A stretch of DNA of 64,000 nt from Streptomyces resistomycificus (GTDB lineage: Bacteria; Actinomycetota; Actinomycetes; Streptomycetales; Streptomycetaceae). The position numbers and the translations under genes were made by a program. Every line of letters starts with the position of its first letter. The stretch's first letter is position 1. This document shows positions 22,817 to 33,300 of this stretch, piece after piece. A model generated the notes under the pieces. The model was given only the letters and a program-made list of their open reading frames with translations, was not told the DNA's origin and searched no databases. The stretch spans positions 1 through 64,000 of the forward strand of contig NZ_KQ948999.1 in the NCBI RefSeq assembly GCF_001514265.1. The letters are read 5' to 3'.

Positions 22817-25800
22817 TTACCAGCCGGAATCAGGGAAGTGTGGCGCGCTGAATTTCTGAATTTTCCTGTAGTGAGTCGATGTCCATCCGTAGACCTCGAC
22901 GCCATTTTTCTCCACGACCAGGATCCGGTCAGTCTCCGGGCGCCCCGGAACTCGATACTCCTTGGCGCCTGCCCACCATGAATGCTCCCGACCACTGTAC
23001 GTGTTATGCGATCTGATTTCCCCCAACCTGACCGCATCGTACGCCTCAGCAATCTTCTTGTTCATCCCTTGAGGCAAACCGTCAGACAGTTTCCCCTTGG
23101 GACAGTTGCTGTTGTGAACGAGTACCGGAGTCTCGCCCGCCAGCACATAGTACGTGTGCAGGTGGTCGACCGTCAGGTTGTACGTACGCGCGTGCTTGGT
23201 GAACGGGCGATTGCCCGTGACGATGACAGTCTCGGCATCGTCGGTGAGCAGCGTCATGCCCGGCTTGAGGTCGCCTGCGGTGATCCACGCGCGCTCGGAC
23301 GGTGACCAGATTGGATGCTCGTGCGTCGCCGTGAGTTTCTCGATTCCCACTTCGGTGGCAATGGAGAGCTCATTGAAATACTTGTCACCCTCAGTGCGAA
23401 TGAGGCGGGTGACCTTTTTAGGCGCCGTCTCACCGGTCTTCGGATCCGTCGCCAAGACCTCGTCTCCGAGCCTGACGTCTTCGATGTCCTTGGTGGACCC
23501 GTCGGCCATGAGCACGTCCGTGCCTGCGAGGAAGCACTTACAGCCGGTCGGGATATCCGCCCCGTCAGCAGCTTCGTCCGCACGTTTTCCGAGCTTCAGA
23601 AACTTGAAGACCTTGAGGAAGGGCAGATCGACAGCCAGGCCTCCACAGTTTCCCAGGGAAACCTCAGTCACGCACTGGCCGGCCTCCTCGGTGTCGAACA
23701 CGAAGAAGTCGAACAGGTCTTTTGCTTGCCTTTTTCTCAGATTCTCGCCCACGGGCGCCACGCCGTAGTAAATGCCGTAATCACCGACCGTGGCATAGGC
23801 CTTGGACTTCGTTCCCCCCGAACTGTACGTATACGTGTACAGCGTGGATCCGTCGTCGCGGCTCACGACATCGGTCTCCACCATGTGATGCACCCAGCGC
23901 CCCTGATCGTCCTGGGTGAACCACTCCTTTGTCATGGGGTCGCAGGTGTCGCGCTCGCACACGCCGACGGGCTTCAGTCCATCAGGATCGGATGTGGAGA
24001 TGGGGCTGTTGCGGGCATAGGCATACCCGTTCATCTGCAACGGGTCCGCGATGTCGATGATCGGGTCCGCCGAAAGGAAGCGGCCTGTGTTCTGGTCGTA
24101 CTCGCGCGCTCCGATGTGCGTCAGTCCGGTCGCCGCGTCGTCGACCCCCACGCCCAGGTAGCTGCGCTTGTTGGGCCAGTTGGAGGGCTTCGGCCCGCGC
24201 AGTTCGCCGTACGGCTTGAAGGCGCGGCGCGTCACCGGCTGGGTGCCGGACAGCTCGACCGTGGTGTTCGCCGTGCCCAAGTGGTCGGCGATCATCACGT
24301 TGAGCTTGTGGCCCGTCGTCGCGCCGTTGGTCGTCGTGCGGACCACCGTCGGGGCGCCGGCCTGGCCGTAGGAGCGTGAGGCCCGGGTGATGGTGCCCGT
24401 GGCGTCCGTCGTCAGTTCGGCGTCGCCCAGGTACAGGGTCGAGCCTGTGGCCGAGTTCTCCAGGAGGCGGTTGCCGTCGGCGTCGTAGACGTAGGTCGTC
24501 TTCGCGCCGTCGTCGGTGATCGACTCCAGTTGGTTGTCCGGCGACCAGACCAGGTCCTGCGTCGTGTCGTGGAGGTCGCGGGCCGTGGTGTTGCCCGTCG
24601 CGTCGTACGAGTACGAGCTGCCCTTGCCCTCAGGGGTCGAGGTCGCCCACACCATCGTGTGCGGCTGGACGAGGGTGTTGCCGGTGACCGCCTTGCCGTA
24701 GCCGTACTTGTACGTGAGGTTCTTCGTCGCGTCCGCGGCGTCGTGCTCGGTCATCGATGCCCGGTTGCCGATCCAGTCGAACGTGTACGACTGGCGGTAG
24801 GCCGTCGAGCCCGTGGACACGGTCGAGGCGTCCGGGGCCGCCGCGGCGAGCGACGCGGTGAGAGTCTCGTCGGGGCTAAGTGCGTCCGCTGCCGCGTCCG
24901 GAGCGTCCGCGACGGGGCCCGAGGAAGTGGCGTACGTGGTGCGGGGGCCCCACGTCGTGCCGCCTGCCGACTTGCAGCCGGTGCCGGATCCGGTCGGCGC
25001 GATTTTCGACGTCCAGGCGTGGACCAGCTCGCCCATCACGTCGTACGTGAAGCACTGGGTGTCCCAGGTGTTGCCCGAGGCGTCGCTGAGCTGGCGGGCG
25101 TTGGAGGTGATCGTGCCGGTGGCGTCGTAGGAGTAGTAGCTGTCCGTGATGCGGTGCGGGCCCGCCGTCTCGCGGTCCGCGACCGTCCGCTGGAGGCGGC
25201 CCGTGTGCGGGTCGACGAAGTTCGTCGTCCAGACGCGGTAGGGCTGGGAACCGGAGACCGTGCGCAGCACCTCGCCGTACGGCGAGTAGGTGGCATCGGC
25301 CGTGTACCAGGTGAGGCCCGAGGTCGACTCCGCCAGACCGTCGCTGTTGTAGCGGGTGACGACCTTTTCCTGGGACAGGCCGCCCTTGGCCGGCAGCGTG
25401 ACCGACTGCGGCTTGCCGGTGGGTGTGTAGGCGTACGAGTAGGCGTACGTGCCGGAGAGGCCCGTCGTCATGGCGTTGGCCGGGATGACCGTCTCGCTGC
25501 CGGTGGCCTGGTAGTCGGCGTCATAGCCGGTGACTTGGTTGACGTAGTCGCCGGTGTCCGTGTGGCGGATGGACTGGTACGGCTGGCCGATGCCACCCGG
25601 TGCGTCGTCGTACGTGTACTCCTTGACCGGAGTCGCGGTGGCCGAGCCCTGCCGGACGTACCTGACACGGCCGAGGACGTCGTACTCGGTGAAGATCTCC
25701 TGCTGGCGTGCGTTCTTGACCCGGTTGGGGCGGTCTGCCGCGTCGTACCACGTACCCGTCGTCCCGGTGTCGGGGTCGGTGGCGGACGTCTGGCGGCCAC

Positions 25801-28800
25801 GGGTGTCGAAGGTGTAGGACCATACGTTGCCCGCCGGGTCCGTGACCTTGTCGCGGTTGCCCCGGGCGTCGTACCCGTACGTCGTCGTGCGTCCCGCGAT
25901 CGAGGTGGAGGCATCCTGCGTGAAGTGCTTGATCGAGGTGACCCGGCCGAGGGCATCGACGTACGTCCTCGTTTTCGGCGCCGTCGAGCCCGGCGGGTTC
26001 ACCGTCGAGCTGACCGCGTCGTAGTAGCGGAACGTCGCGTACTTGTAGGCGCTGCCGTGGTAGACCGACGCCCGGTGCTCGCGCTCCAGGCCGTCGTAGC
26101 GGTACTGGGTCGAGCTCGGGATCAACGACTCGGATCGCGGTGCGAAGAGTTCCGTATCGGGCTCACCCTTCGCCAGGTAGCCGGCGCTCTTCTCGACGAC
26201 CAGGCCGTGGTCGTTGTAGTCCGTGTCCGTGATGATCCGGCCGGGGCCGTGGGCCTCGGTCTGCTTCTGGACCTCACGCATCAGGCCGTCGTACAGGGTG
26301 ACGTCACGGGCGTAGGAGCCGTCGTCCTTGAGTCTGTCGACGACGACCGAAGCCGGGCGGTTCTCGCTCTGGGAGGCGATGGCCGGCTGGTAGTCGATGA
26401 TCACGTTCGGCGACTTGCCGCCCGAGGAACGCGAGGGGGACCAGCCCTTCACCACGCGCCCGAGGGCGTCGTACTCGGTGCGGGCGACCCGGTTGTTGGC
26501 GTCGGTGACCGTGAGCGGCATACCGCGCCCCGGGTCGTAGGCCGCGATGACGGTGTGCCCCTTGGCGTTGATCGTCTTGGTCGCGGTGACCGGGCCGCCC
26601 TCCGCCGGCGTGTACTCCGTCTCGGTCGGCCCCACGCCCGGCTTGGTGATCGTGCGGACACGTCCCAGGCTGTCGTACGTCGTCCCGGTGACGACGGAGT
26701 GTGCCGTGCCCTCCCCGTTGATGTCGGCCACGGACGTGAGCAGACCCTTGGTCGGCGTCGCCCCGTAGGTCAGCTCGTCGTAGGTGTTCTGCACCGACGC
26801 CTTGAGTTTGGTCGCGGGGTCGGCGGTGGCGTAGCCCGCGCAGGAGGTGCCCGTGGTGCGCTGCTCCTTGGGCAGGCCGATCAGCCATACCGAGGTGTTG
26901 TGCAGGTACGAGGTCTTGGTGCAGGTCTGGTCGGAGAGCACTTCGGCGGTGCCGCTCGGTTTCACGACAGCCGTCTCCACCTGGGTGGGGAGACCGTACG
27001 TGTCGTCAGGTGTGGTGAGGGTGCGGACGGCACGCCAGCTGGTTCCGACCGTCTGGACGTCATCCGATCGTTTGACGCCCCTGCGGTGGGCGAGCAGCGG
27101 GTCCGCGTCCGTCGCGTCCTCGTTCTCACGGGCACGGGTCGCGGTCTGCTTGGACCAGGGATAGTTCAGGGTGCGTTTGAGGATCTCGCCGTCGGAGTCG
27201 ACGTACGTGATGGCCTCGGCGGTCATGCCGGCGTACTGCGGGGCGTCGTCCGACAACAGCGTGTACGCGCCGGTGGAGTCCTTGACCTCGCCGCCGGTGC
27301 CCTGGAAGTAGCGTGTGACGGACTGCGACTGGGTCTGGGGGACACCCACCTCCGAGGTGGACTTGCTTCCCTTGGTGGCCTGGACCTGGCGGTAGCCACG
27401 CCAGTCGCTGTAGGTGCGGAGTGCAGGGCGACTGAACTCGTCGTCGCTCTTGGCCCAGGCCGGGGTTGAGTACTTGTACCTGCTGACGACTGGCCGACCG
27501 TGCGACGTGACCTTGTCGGTCTCCGTGACGGAGGCGACGACGTACTTGTTGAACCACGACTTCGCGGGGGTCTTCTCGTCGCCGTCCGGTGACCAGCGCA
27601 CCGGGAAGCAGGTGCCGTTGCCCTTGCCCTTGTCCTCCGTCGGCTCGGTGGCGCAGCCGCCGGTGTACTCGACCTCGATGTCGCCGCCGTACTCGGTGGA
27701 CACCGTGCCGATGCGGGGGCGTGTGAAGCCGGGGCGCTGGTCGCTCTTGCCGGTCCGGACGAGGTTGGGCAGTTGCCGGTCTTTCAGGCGGGCGCGCAGA
27801 GGTGAGGTGGAGCCGACCGTGTACTGCGCGAAGCTGATCCCGTCCTTGGACTGGAGCGTGCCGGTGGTGTCACCGGGCGCGTACCCGGTGCGGGTGATCG
27901 AGTTGAGCCACAGGCCCGGGGAGGTGTCGTACCAGTCCTCCGGGAAGGACTGGCGCAGCGTGTACTTGTCGACCGGGCCGAGGCCGGTCTGGCCTACGCG
28001 AGCCGCCTTCGTCGTCACCGTGTCCAGGCGTAGCTGCGTCCAGAACGAGGGGAACGGCGGGCAAAGCTTGGACGTGGACTTGCAGTTGAGATTGCCGGGG
28101 GTGTCCCACCAGGGGCGGTAGGCGCCCGGGTCGTCGGTCTTGGCGAAGTTGGCCGCGGTGCACGCCGTCTCCGACTTCAGGCAGCGCTGCTTGACGCCGA
28201 AGTCCACCGTCGCCGACGGCTTGGTCAGGCTGTCCGGGCGCATGCCGTACTCGATGGAGGACGGGTAGGCATAACGGTCGTACTGCTCGGGTGACTTGAA
28301 CTTCTTGCGGACGGCGTAGTAGTTCGTCTCCTGCGTCCAGTTGACGATCATCGTGTTGCCGTGGACGTCGACGACCTTGTCCAGACCCCAGCGCCAGCCC
28401 TGCTGCCTGCCCGCGCCGCAGCGGGAGTCGGCGAAGGCGGTGGCGTGGCAGGGTTCGCCCGGGTGGTTGCCGAAGACCGGTGCGGTGGAGACGGAGTCGG
28501 TGGTGGCGTGGCCGCCGCCGACGCTGTTCTGGCCGTAGTAGTACCGGGTGCCGTCCGTGGTGGTGACGACCCAGTACTCGCCGTTGTTGTCGTCGTTCGT
28601 GCCGCCGACCCGGTGTTCCACGCGGGTGCCGTCGTCCTGCTGGGGACGGTAGACCTCGGTGTCCTTCTCCGGATCGCTGCCGGAGGCTGCGGCCCTGACG
28701 AGTTCGGTGGTATTGCCGCCCAGCGACATCACCGCGTTGTACGACGCCCAGCACAGGTCGGACGTCTTGTCCTTCTTGGCCGTGTTGTTGGGCGCGCCCG

Positions 28801-29959
28801 CCTTGAGCGTCTTGCGGTCGTCCTGGCAGGAGCGGTACCGGCGCTCGATGTAACCGGGATCGTAGGACCAGCCCTCGCCGATCCAGGAGGCCTGGGGCGA
28901 GGAGACGCCCGTACGGGCGTCCACGGCCTGCGAGTTGTAGTTGAAGGAGATCTTGGGCCCCGGACCCGCGGGCGGGCTCGGGACGGTCAGCGGGTAGGAC
29001 CAGGTGAACGCACCCGACGATCCGCCTGCCTCCCACTTGCCGTTCGAGGCGAGAGGCGTGGCCTTGAAGGTGCCTCCGCCACCGCCCCCGGAGTCGACCG
29101 CGCCGACGACAGCCGTACCCGAGCCGAGGGACGCGACCGGAGTGGCGGAGGTGGACTTTCCGAACGACGCCTGGATCACACCGGAGGTTTGCGGTGGCTT
29201 CGACGTGGCGGACGCGGGCGTCACCGTGTCGTCGGCCGCCGGATCGACCGTGGCGGTGAGGGACTTCGCCGCCGTGTCGTTCGTCGTCTCCAGTTCCTCG
29301 TACGTCTGGCAGGCCTCGTCGTCCGGCGTGGTCAGGTAGCAGTCAGGGAACTGCACGAAGCGCAGACGGGATGCCCAGTCGGCGCCGTAGAGGCTCTTGA
29401 ACTTGGTGTAGTCCAGCTTGACGGAGACCGGGACGGAGCTGGTGGTGGGCGCCTCGACGACCAGTACGGCACCGTCCACGCCCTGGCCTGTCGCCGAGGT
29501 GCGTTCCGGGATCGTCACCTGCCACGTACCCGTCGGCGCCGGCCCGTCGGGGGCCTGGCCGAGGCTGACGGGGAGACTGCCAGCCGGGCTCAGTGCCGCC
29601 TGTTCCGTACCGACGGCGGCTGCGGTTCGGGCCGTGGCGGGAGCCGCAGTCGAGCCGAAGGCGACTGTTCCCGTACCGACCGGCGTGGTCGTGGTGTTGG
29701 CCGGTGCCGCGAGGAGGTCAGGGGGGACATCGGCCCGAAGCGACTCCAGGTGCCGACCCGCGTCCTTGCCGGGAACGGGCGCCTCCTGCTCGAGTTCCTC
29801 CAGGGACACCGCCTCCCGGCCGATCTCCTCCGCCGCCGGATCAGGGGGCAGCGCCAAGGCCTGCACGGGCAGCAGCCCCACCAGCAGCGCGGCGGCGGTG
29901 AGGGGCACAGCTGTGCGCGCCAGGCGCCGCCTGTGAGCATGCGGAAGTCGATCGAACAC
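22817..29959 (-). CDS. Secreted RHS-repeat polymorphic toxin with HINT domain and guanyl-RNase-like tip
   Basis: 2380 residues. Signal peptide at about 1-37 (LLVGLLPVQALA); an N-terminal beta-rich region; many YD/RHS repeats (for example YDALGRV, YDARGNRDKVTDPAGN) that build the hollow shell; and the RHS core end (DHLGTANTTVELSG, YLGVGVDDAATGLTHIGAREYD, GRFLSADP) before about residue 1993. A HINT autoprotease lies at about 2142-2283 (Cys at CFLAGTDVLM, THEHPIW, end VHN), then a 97-residue tip. The tip aligns with RNase Sa/barnase: KEYRV (Glu about 2334), TDRILVV (Arg about 2345), TSTHYRKI (His about 2363). It should cut RNA in rival cells after delivery. GTG 29959 is followed by the signal and preceded by GGGGGA. 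The tip DNA is lower in G/C than the shell, as expected for exchanged tips. Confidence 0.92.
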   Translation of the reverse strand: MFDRLPHAHRRRLARTAVPLTAAALLVGLLPVQALALPPDPAAEEIGREAVSLEELEQEAPVPGKDAGRHLESLRADVPPDLLAAPANTTTTPVGTGTVAFGSTAAPATARTAAAVGTEQAALSPAGSLPVSLGQAPDGPAPTGTWQVTIPERTSATGQGVDGAVLVVEAPTTSSVPVSVKLDYTKFKSLYGADWASRLRFVQFPDCYLTTPDDEACQTYEELETTNDTAAKSLTATVDPAADDTVTPASATSKPPQTSGVIQASFGKSTSATPVASLGSGTAVVGAVDSGGGGGGTFKATPLASNGKWEAGGSSGAFTWSYPLTVPSPPAGPGPKISFNYNSQAVDARTGVSSPQASWIGEGWSYDPGYIERRYRSCQDDRKTLKAGAPNNTAKKDKTSDLCWASYNAVMSLGGNTTELVRAAASGSDPEKDTEVYRPQQDDGTRVEHRVGGTNDDNNGEYWVVTTTDGTRYYYGQNSVGGGHATTDSVSTAPVFGNHPGEPCHATAFADSRCGAGRQQGWRWGLDKVVDVHGNTMIVNWTQETNYYAVRKKFKSPEQYDRYAYPSSIEYGMRPDSLTKPSATVDFGVKQRCLKSETACTAANFAKTDDPGAYRPWWDTPGNLNCKSTSKLCPPFPSFWTQLRLDTVTTKAARVGQTGLGPVDKYTLRQSFPEDWYDTSPGLWLNSITRTGYAPGDTTGTLQSKDGISFAQYTVGSTSPLRARLKDRQLPNLVRTGKSDQRPGFTRPRIGTVSTEYGGDIEVEYTGGCATEPTEDKGKGNGTCFPVRWSPDGDEKTPAKSWFNKYVVASVTETDKVTSHGRPVVSRYKYSTPAWAKSDDEFSRPALRTYSDWRGYRQVQATKGSKSTSEVGVPQTQSQSVTRYFQGTGGEVKDSTGAYTLLSDDAPQYAGMTAEAITYVDSDGEILKRTLNYPWSKQTATRARENEDATDADPLLAHRRGVKRSDDVQTVGTSWRAVRTLTTPDDTYGLPTQVETAVVKPSGTAEVLSDQTCTKTSYLHNTSVWLIGLPKEQRTTGTSCAGYATADPATKLKASVQNTYDELTYGATPTKGLLTSVADINGEGTAHSVVTGTTYDSLGRVRTITKPGVGPTETEYTPAEGGPVTATKTINAKGHTVIAAYDPGRGMPLTVTDANNRVARTEYDALGRVVKGWSPSRSSGGKSPNVIIDYQPAIASQSENRPASVVVDRLKDDGSYARDVTLYDGLMREVQKQTEAHGPGRIITDTDYNDHGLVVEKSAGYLAKGEPDTELFAPRSESLIPSSTQYRYDGLEREHRASVYHGSAYKYATFRYYDAVSSTVNPPGSTAPKTRTYVDALGRVTSIKHFTQDASTSIAGRTTTYGYDARGNRDKVTDPAGNVWSYTFDTRGRQTSATDPDTGTTGTWYDAADRPNRVKNARQQEIFTEYDVLGRVRYVRQGSATATPVKEYTYDDAPGGIGQPYQSIRHTDTGDYVNQVTGYDADYQATGSETVIPANAMTTGLSGTYAYSYAYTPTGKPQSVTLPAKGGLSQEKVVTRYNSDGLAESTSGLTWYTADATYSPYGEVLRTVSGSQPYRVWTTNFVDPHTGRLQRTVADRETAGPHRITDSYYSYDATGTITSNARQLSDASGNTWDTQCFTYDVMGELVHAWTSKIAPTGSGTGCKSAGGTTWGPRTTYATSSGPVADAPDAAADALSPDETLTASLAAAAPDASTVSTGSTAYRQSYTFDWIGNRASMTEHDAADATKNLTYKYGYGKAVTGNTLVQPHTMVWATSTPEGKGSSYSYDATGNTTARDLHDTTQDLVWSPDNQLESITDDGAKTTYVYDADGNRLLENSATGSTLYLGDAELTTDATGTITRASRSYGQAGAPTVVRTTTNGATTGHKLNVMIADHLGTANTTVELSGTQPVTRRAFKPYGELRGPKPSNWPNKRSYLGVGVDDAATGLTHIGAREYDQNTGRFLSADPIIDIADPLQMNGYAYARNSPISTSDPDGLKPVGVCERDTCDPMTKEWFTQDDQGRWVHHMVETDVVSRDDGSTLYTYTYSSGGTKSKAYATVGDYGIYYGVAPVGENLRKRQAKDLFDFFVFDTEEAGQCVTEVSLGNCGGLAVDLPFLKVFKFLKLGKRADEAADGADIPTGCKCFLAGTDVLMADGSTKDIEDVRLGDEVLATDPKTGETAPKKVTRLIRTEGDKYFNELSIATEVGIEKLTATHEHPIWSPSERAWITAGDLKPGMTLLTDDAETVIVTGNRPFTKHARTYNLTVDHLHTYYVLAGETPVLVHNSNCPKGKLSDGLPQGMNKKIAEAYDAVRLGEIRSHNTYSGREHSWWAGAKEYRVPGRPETDRILVVEKNGVEVYGWTSTHYRKIQKFSAPHFPDSGW
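23102..23159 (-). repeat. 58-bp direct repeat, right copy (end of HINT coding region)
   Basis: Matches 14821-14878 at 55 of 58 positions. It encodes the HTYYVLAGETPVLVHNS junction in the full RHS gene and marks where tips are swapped. Confidence 0.92.
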
Positions 29960-30381
29960 GACGAGGTCCCCCGGACCACTTGAAGCGGGACCGATGACGG
30001 ACCACGCGTGGCGACTTACCAGACAGCAAAGATTCTGTGATCACCCTGTAAAGAATCACCAGAGGCGTCGAGGCGATGTGATGATCGTCACCGTACGTAA
30101 CGAGTTATCACGCTACGAATGCACCCAGAGGTGCATCAAGGTCGGGCAATCCAACGAAGCCGCCCTCAATTCACCGACGCATGCCGCCATTTGCCTCGTT
30201 TGTGCCCGCCAGTCGCCCGCTTGGGCGGCCCAGCCACCCGTCAGCTCTCGCGCATCCGGAACAGCACGCGAAATCTCCATAGGGTGACGACAGTTCCCCC
30301 ATGGGTCATCATCGGCTGGCTCGGCCGCGTCCTGTCATGCGCCGCTGCCGAGGAAGACAAGGGGGAAGGGGAACTCGCCCG
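29960..30381. promoter_or_regulatory. Divergent promoter region of the RHS toxin and the large secreted protein
   Basis: 422 bp with no gene, notably richer in A/T than the surroundings near 30010-30130. A near-palindrome GTGATGATCGTCAC (30078-30091, 12 of 14 symmetric) could bind a regulator. Both flanking genes start away from it, so they are probably controlled together. I could not fix -35/-10 elements with confidence. Confidence 0.45.
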
Positions 30382-33300
30382 ATGACGCGCAACTGGCGCC
30401 GGACACCCGGCCGTCGGACCGGCGCGGCACTGTTGGCCACGGTGGTCGCCACCACAGGCATCGTCTGTGCCGGGCTCCGGCTGGACGGCGGTACCGCCCA
30501 TGACAGCAGCGGCAATGACCGGCGCTCGAAGACAGTCACTGAAACCACTGCCCTCGCCAAGGCGGCACGGACCGGCAAGAGTGTCGAGGTGACGGCTGCG
30601 CGCACCGCGCGCTCCACTACCTGGGCCCGCCCAGACGGCCTGATGACGAAGCGGCTCTACTCGTCGCCCGTCCTTGCCGAAGTGGACGGCGAGTGGAAGA
30701 GGATCGACCCCAGTCTGCGGCGCACCACGGCGGGTTGGGAGCCGGCGGCCACCACCACCCGAATGGTCTTCTCGTCCGGTTCCGAGGGGCGCGACGCACA
30801 GCGCTCCTCCCGCTCCACCGTGCGACGCACGTCCCTGGTGCAGTCCATCGCGGCAGACGACACCGAAACTCCCCTGGTCACGCTGTACGTCGGCGATGCC
30901 TCCGAGTACGAGATACAGCTCACCTGGCCGGGCCCCGTCCCGACCCCGATCATCGATGGCAACCGCGCGCTGTACCCGGAGATCTTCCCGGGCGCCGACC
31001 TCGTCCTGACGGCCGACGACGACGGCTTCGGGCAGCTCGTCGTTCTGAAGAACCGCCAGGCCGCAGCCGATCCTCACGTGCGGCAGCTCGTGTACGGCCT
31101 CCACTCCACCCGCCTGACCTTCCGCCTCGACCCCGTTTCGGGGATCGTCAGCGCCGAGAACGCCGACGACGCGGAAGTGGCGATGTCCCCCACCCCGCTC
31201 ATGTGGGACAACAGCGGGCAGCCTGCCGTCACCGACGGGGCCGTGGGTGCCACGGCTCAGCCGACCGAATCCGAATCCCCGGATCCCACTGACTCGGAAG
31301 ACCCTTCCCCCGGCGACAGCCCGGCCCCGACGGACGGGGAGGTCGAGTCGGACGAACAGAGCGACACCGACGTCGAGGTCTTGCCGTCGGCGATCGACGG
31401 CCCGGCACCGACCGCTTCGGAGGCTCCGTTGCCGTCCGCGCCGGCCGAGTCGACACCGGCACCGGCGCATACCGGCTCGGCCGCGACGCTGAGCCTGCCC
31501 TCCCTCGACGGGCCCTCCCCCGACTCCCGAGGCGAGCTCGTCGAGACCGACCTGGCCACGGGGAAGTGGATGCTCACCCCCGACCAGGACTTCCTCGACG
31601 ACCCGGCGACGACCTACCCGGTCTTCATCGACCCCTCGGTCAAGAAGCACACACAGAACTGGACCACCGCCTACAACCGGCACCCCAACGCGACGTTCTA
31701 CAACGGCAGGGGCTTCAACCGGGGTGGTACCCACGAGGCGCGCATCGGCTTCGAGTCCGACACCTGGGGCACCTCACGGTCGCACTTCAACATCCTCTTC
31801 GACAAGGACCTCAAGGGCACCAAGATCACCAGCGCGAGACTACGGGTGCTGGAGACCTACTCCTGGTCCTGCCAGGCGCGCTCCATGAGCGTCCACCTCA
31901 CCAGCGAGATCAACGGGCACACGAACTGGAAGAACGCCCCCAAGCTGCACGACGGCAACAAGCTGGCCACGAAGAGCTTCGCCCACGGCTACAAGTCGGG
32001 CTGCCGCGACGACTTCGAGACCTTCGACGTGCGCAAGGGTGCCCAGAAGGCCGCCGACAACGGCCGGGACATGATCACCTTCGGGATGCGCGCCCGGGAC
32101 GAGAACGCCCAGTACGCGTGGAAGAAGGTCCAGGCCAATGGTGACTACGCGCCGGTGCTTGAACTCGTCTACAACCGCAAGCCGTCGATCGTCACCAACT
32201 CCCTCGACCTCGGCCCCGACGGCAAGTGCACGACCACGAAGCCGTACGTCCGCATGGGCTCCGGTGACCTGACGTTCACCGCCAAGGCCACCGACAAGGA
32301 CAAGAACCTCGACTACTTCGACTTCGACCTGTGGCAGATGGGTCAGTGGGCCGAAGCCGGCGACCTGCTGAAGTCGACCGGCAAGGTTTCCGCGGGCGGC
32401 GACGGCGACGCGGCGCTGCGGACCACCGACAAGTTCGCCACCAGCAAACTCAAGAGTGGCGCAACCTACTCGTGGCGGGTGCGGGCGGTCGACGACGCCG
32501 GCACGACCTCCGGCTGGTATCCGAAGTCACCCTGCAGGTTCGTCCTCGACACCACCGCGCCCAGCCCTCCCAAGGTCAGCTCGACCGACTTCCCCAACGC
32601 CGACGGCAGTGAGAACGGCTTCGGCAGCGGCGCCGAGGACGCCAACTGGTCCACGAAGAAGTTCGGCACCGCCGGCACCTTCACCGTGCGCGCCGTGAAC
32701 ACCGACGTCGTGCGCTACGAATTCGGCTACAACTCCCCTACCTACACGGGAAGTCTCAACCGCACCAACGGCACGGCCACCAGTGTCAGCGCCACCATCA
32801 GCGGCGCCAAGCCTCCGGCAGCGGGACCCAACGTGCTCTACGTCCGTGCTGTCGACAGCTCGGGCAACGTCTCCGAAGCGGCCAAGTACTTCTTCTACGT
32901 CACTCCGCGCGACCAGGCCGACAAGGCCGGCGACTTCACGGGTGATCTGCTGCCCGACATGATGGTGGTCACCGAGTCCGCCAACCTCGTGCTGTACCCC
33001 TCGCAGGCATCCGTCGACCCCGCCACCGGCGCTCTGGGCAAGGGCACCGGCGACCTGCAGTACTCGATGCCCGGCGCCTACCGGGCCAACCCCGCCAAGG
33101 ATCCCAACGGGGATGATCTACCTCCCTACGTCGGCGCACCGAGCGGCCACTTCAAGAACGCGCTGATCACCCACAACGGTGATATCTACGGCGGAGACGG
33201 CCTCCAGGATCTCGTGGCCCGGGTCGGAGACAGACTCTGGGTGTATCCGGGCGACGGCTACGGCGCCGTCAACATCGACCGCCGCCAGGAGATCCTGCTG

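Noticed and set aside
24530..27469. 979-codon open frame on the plus strand inside the RHS gene
   Set aside because: It is antisense to the RHS repeats, composed of Val/Arg/Gly/Asp runs expected from the reverse of high-G/C codons, with no domain and no ribosome-binding site.
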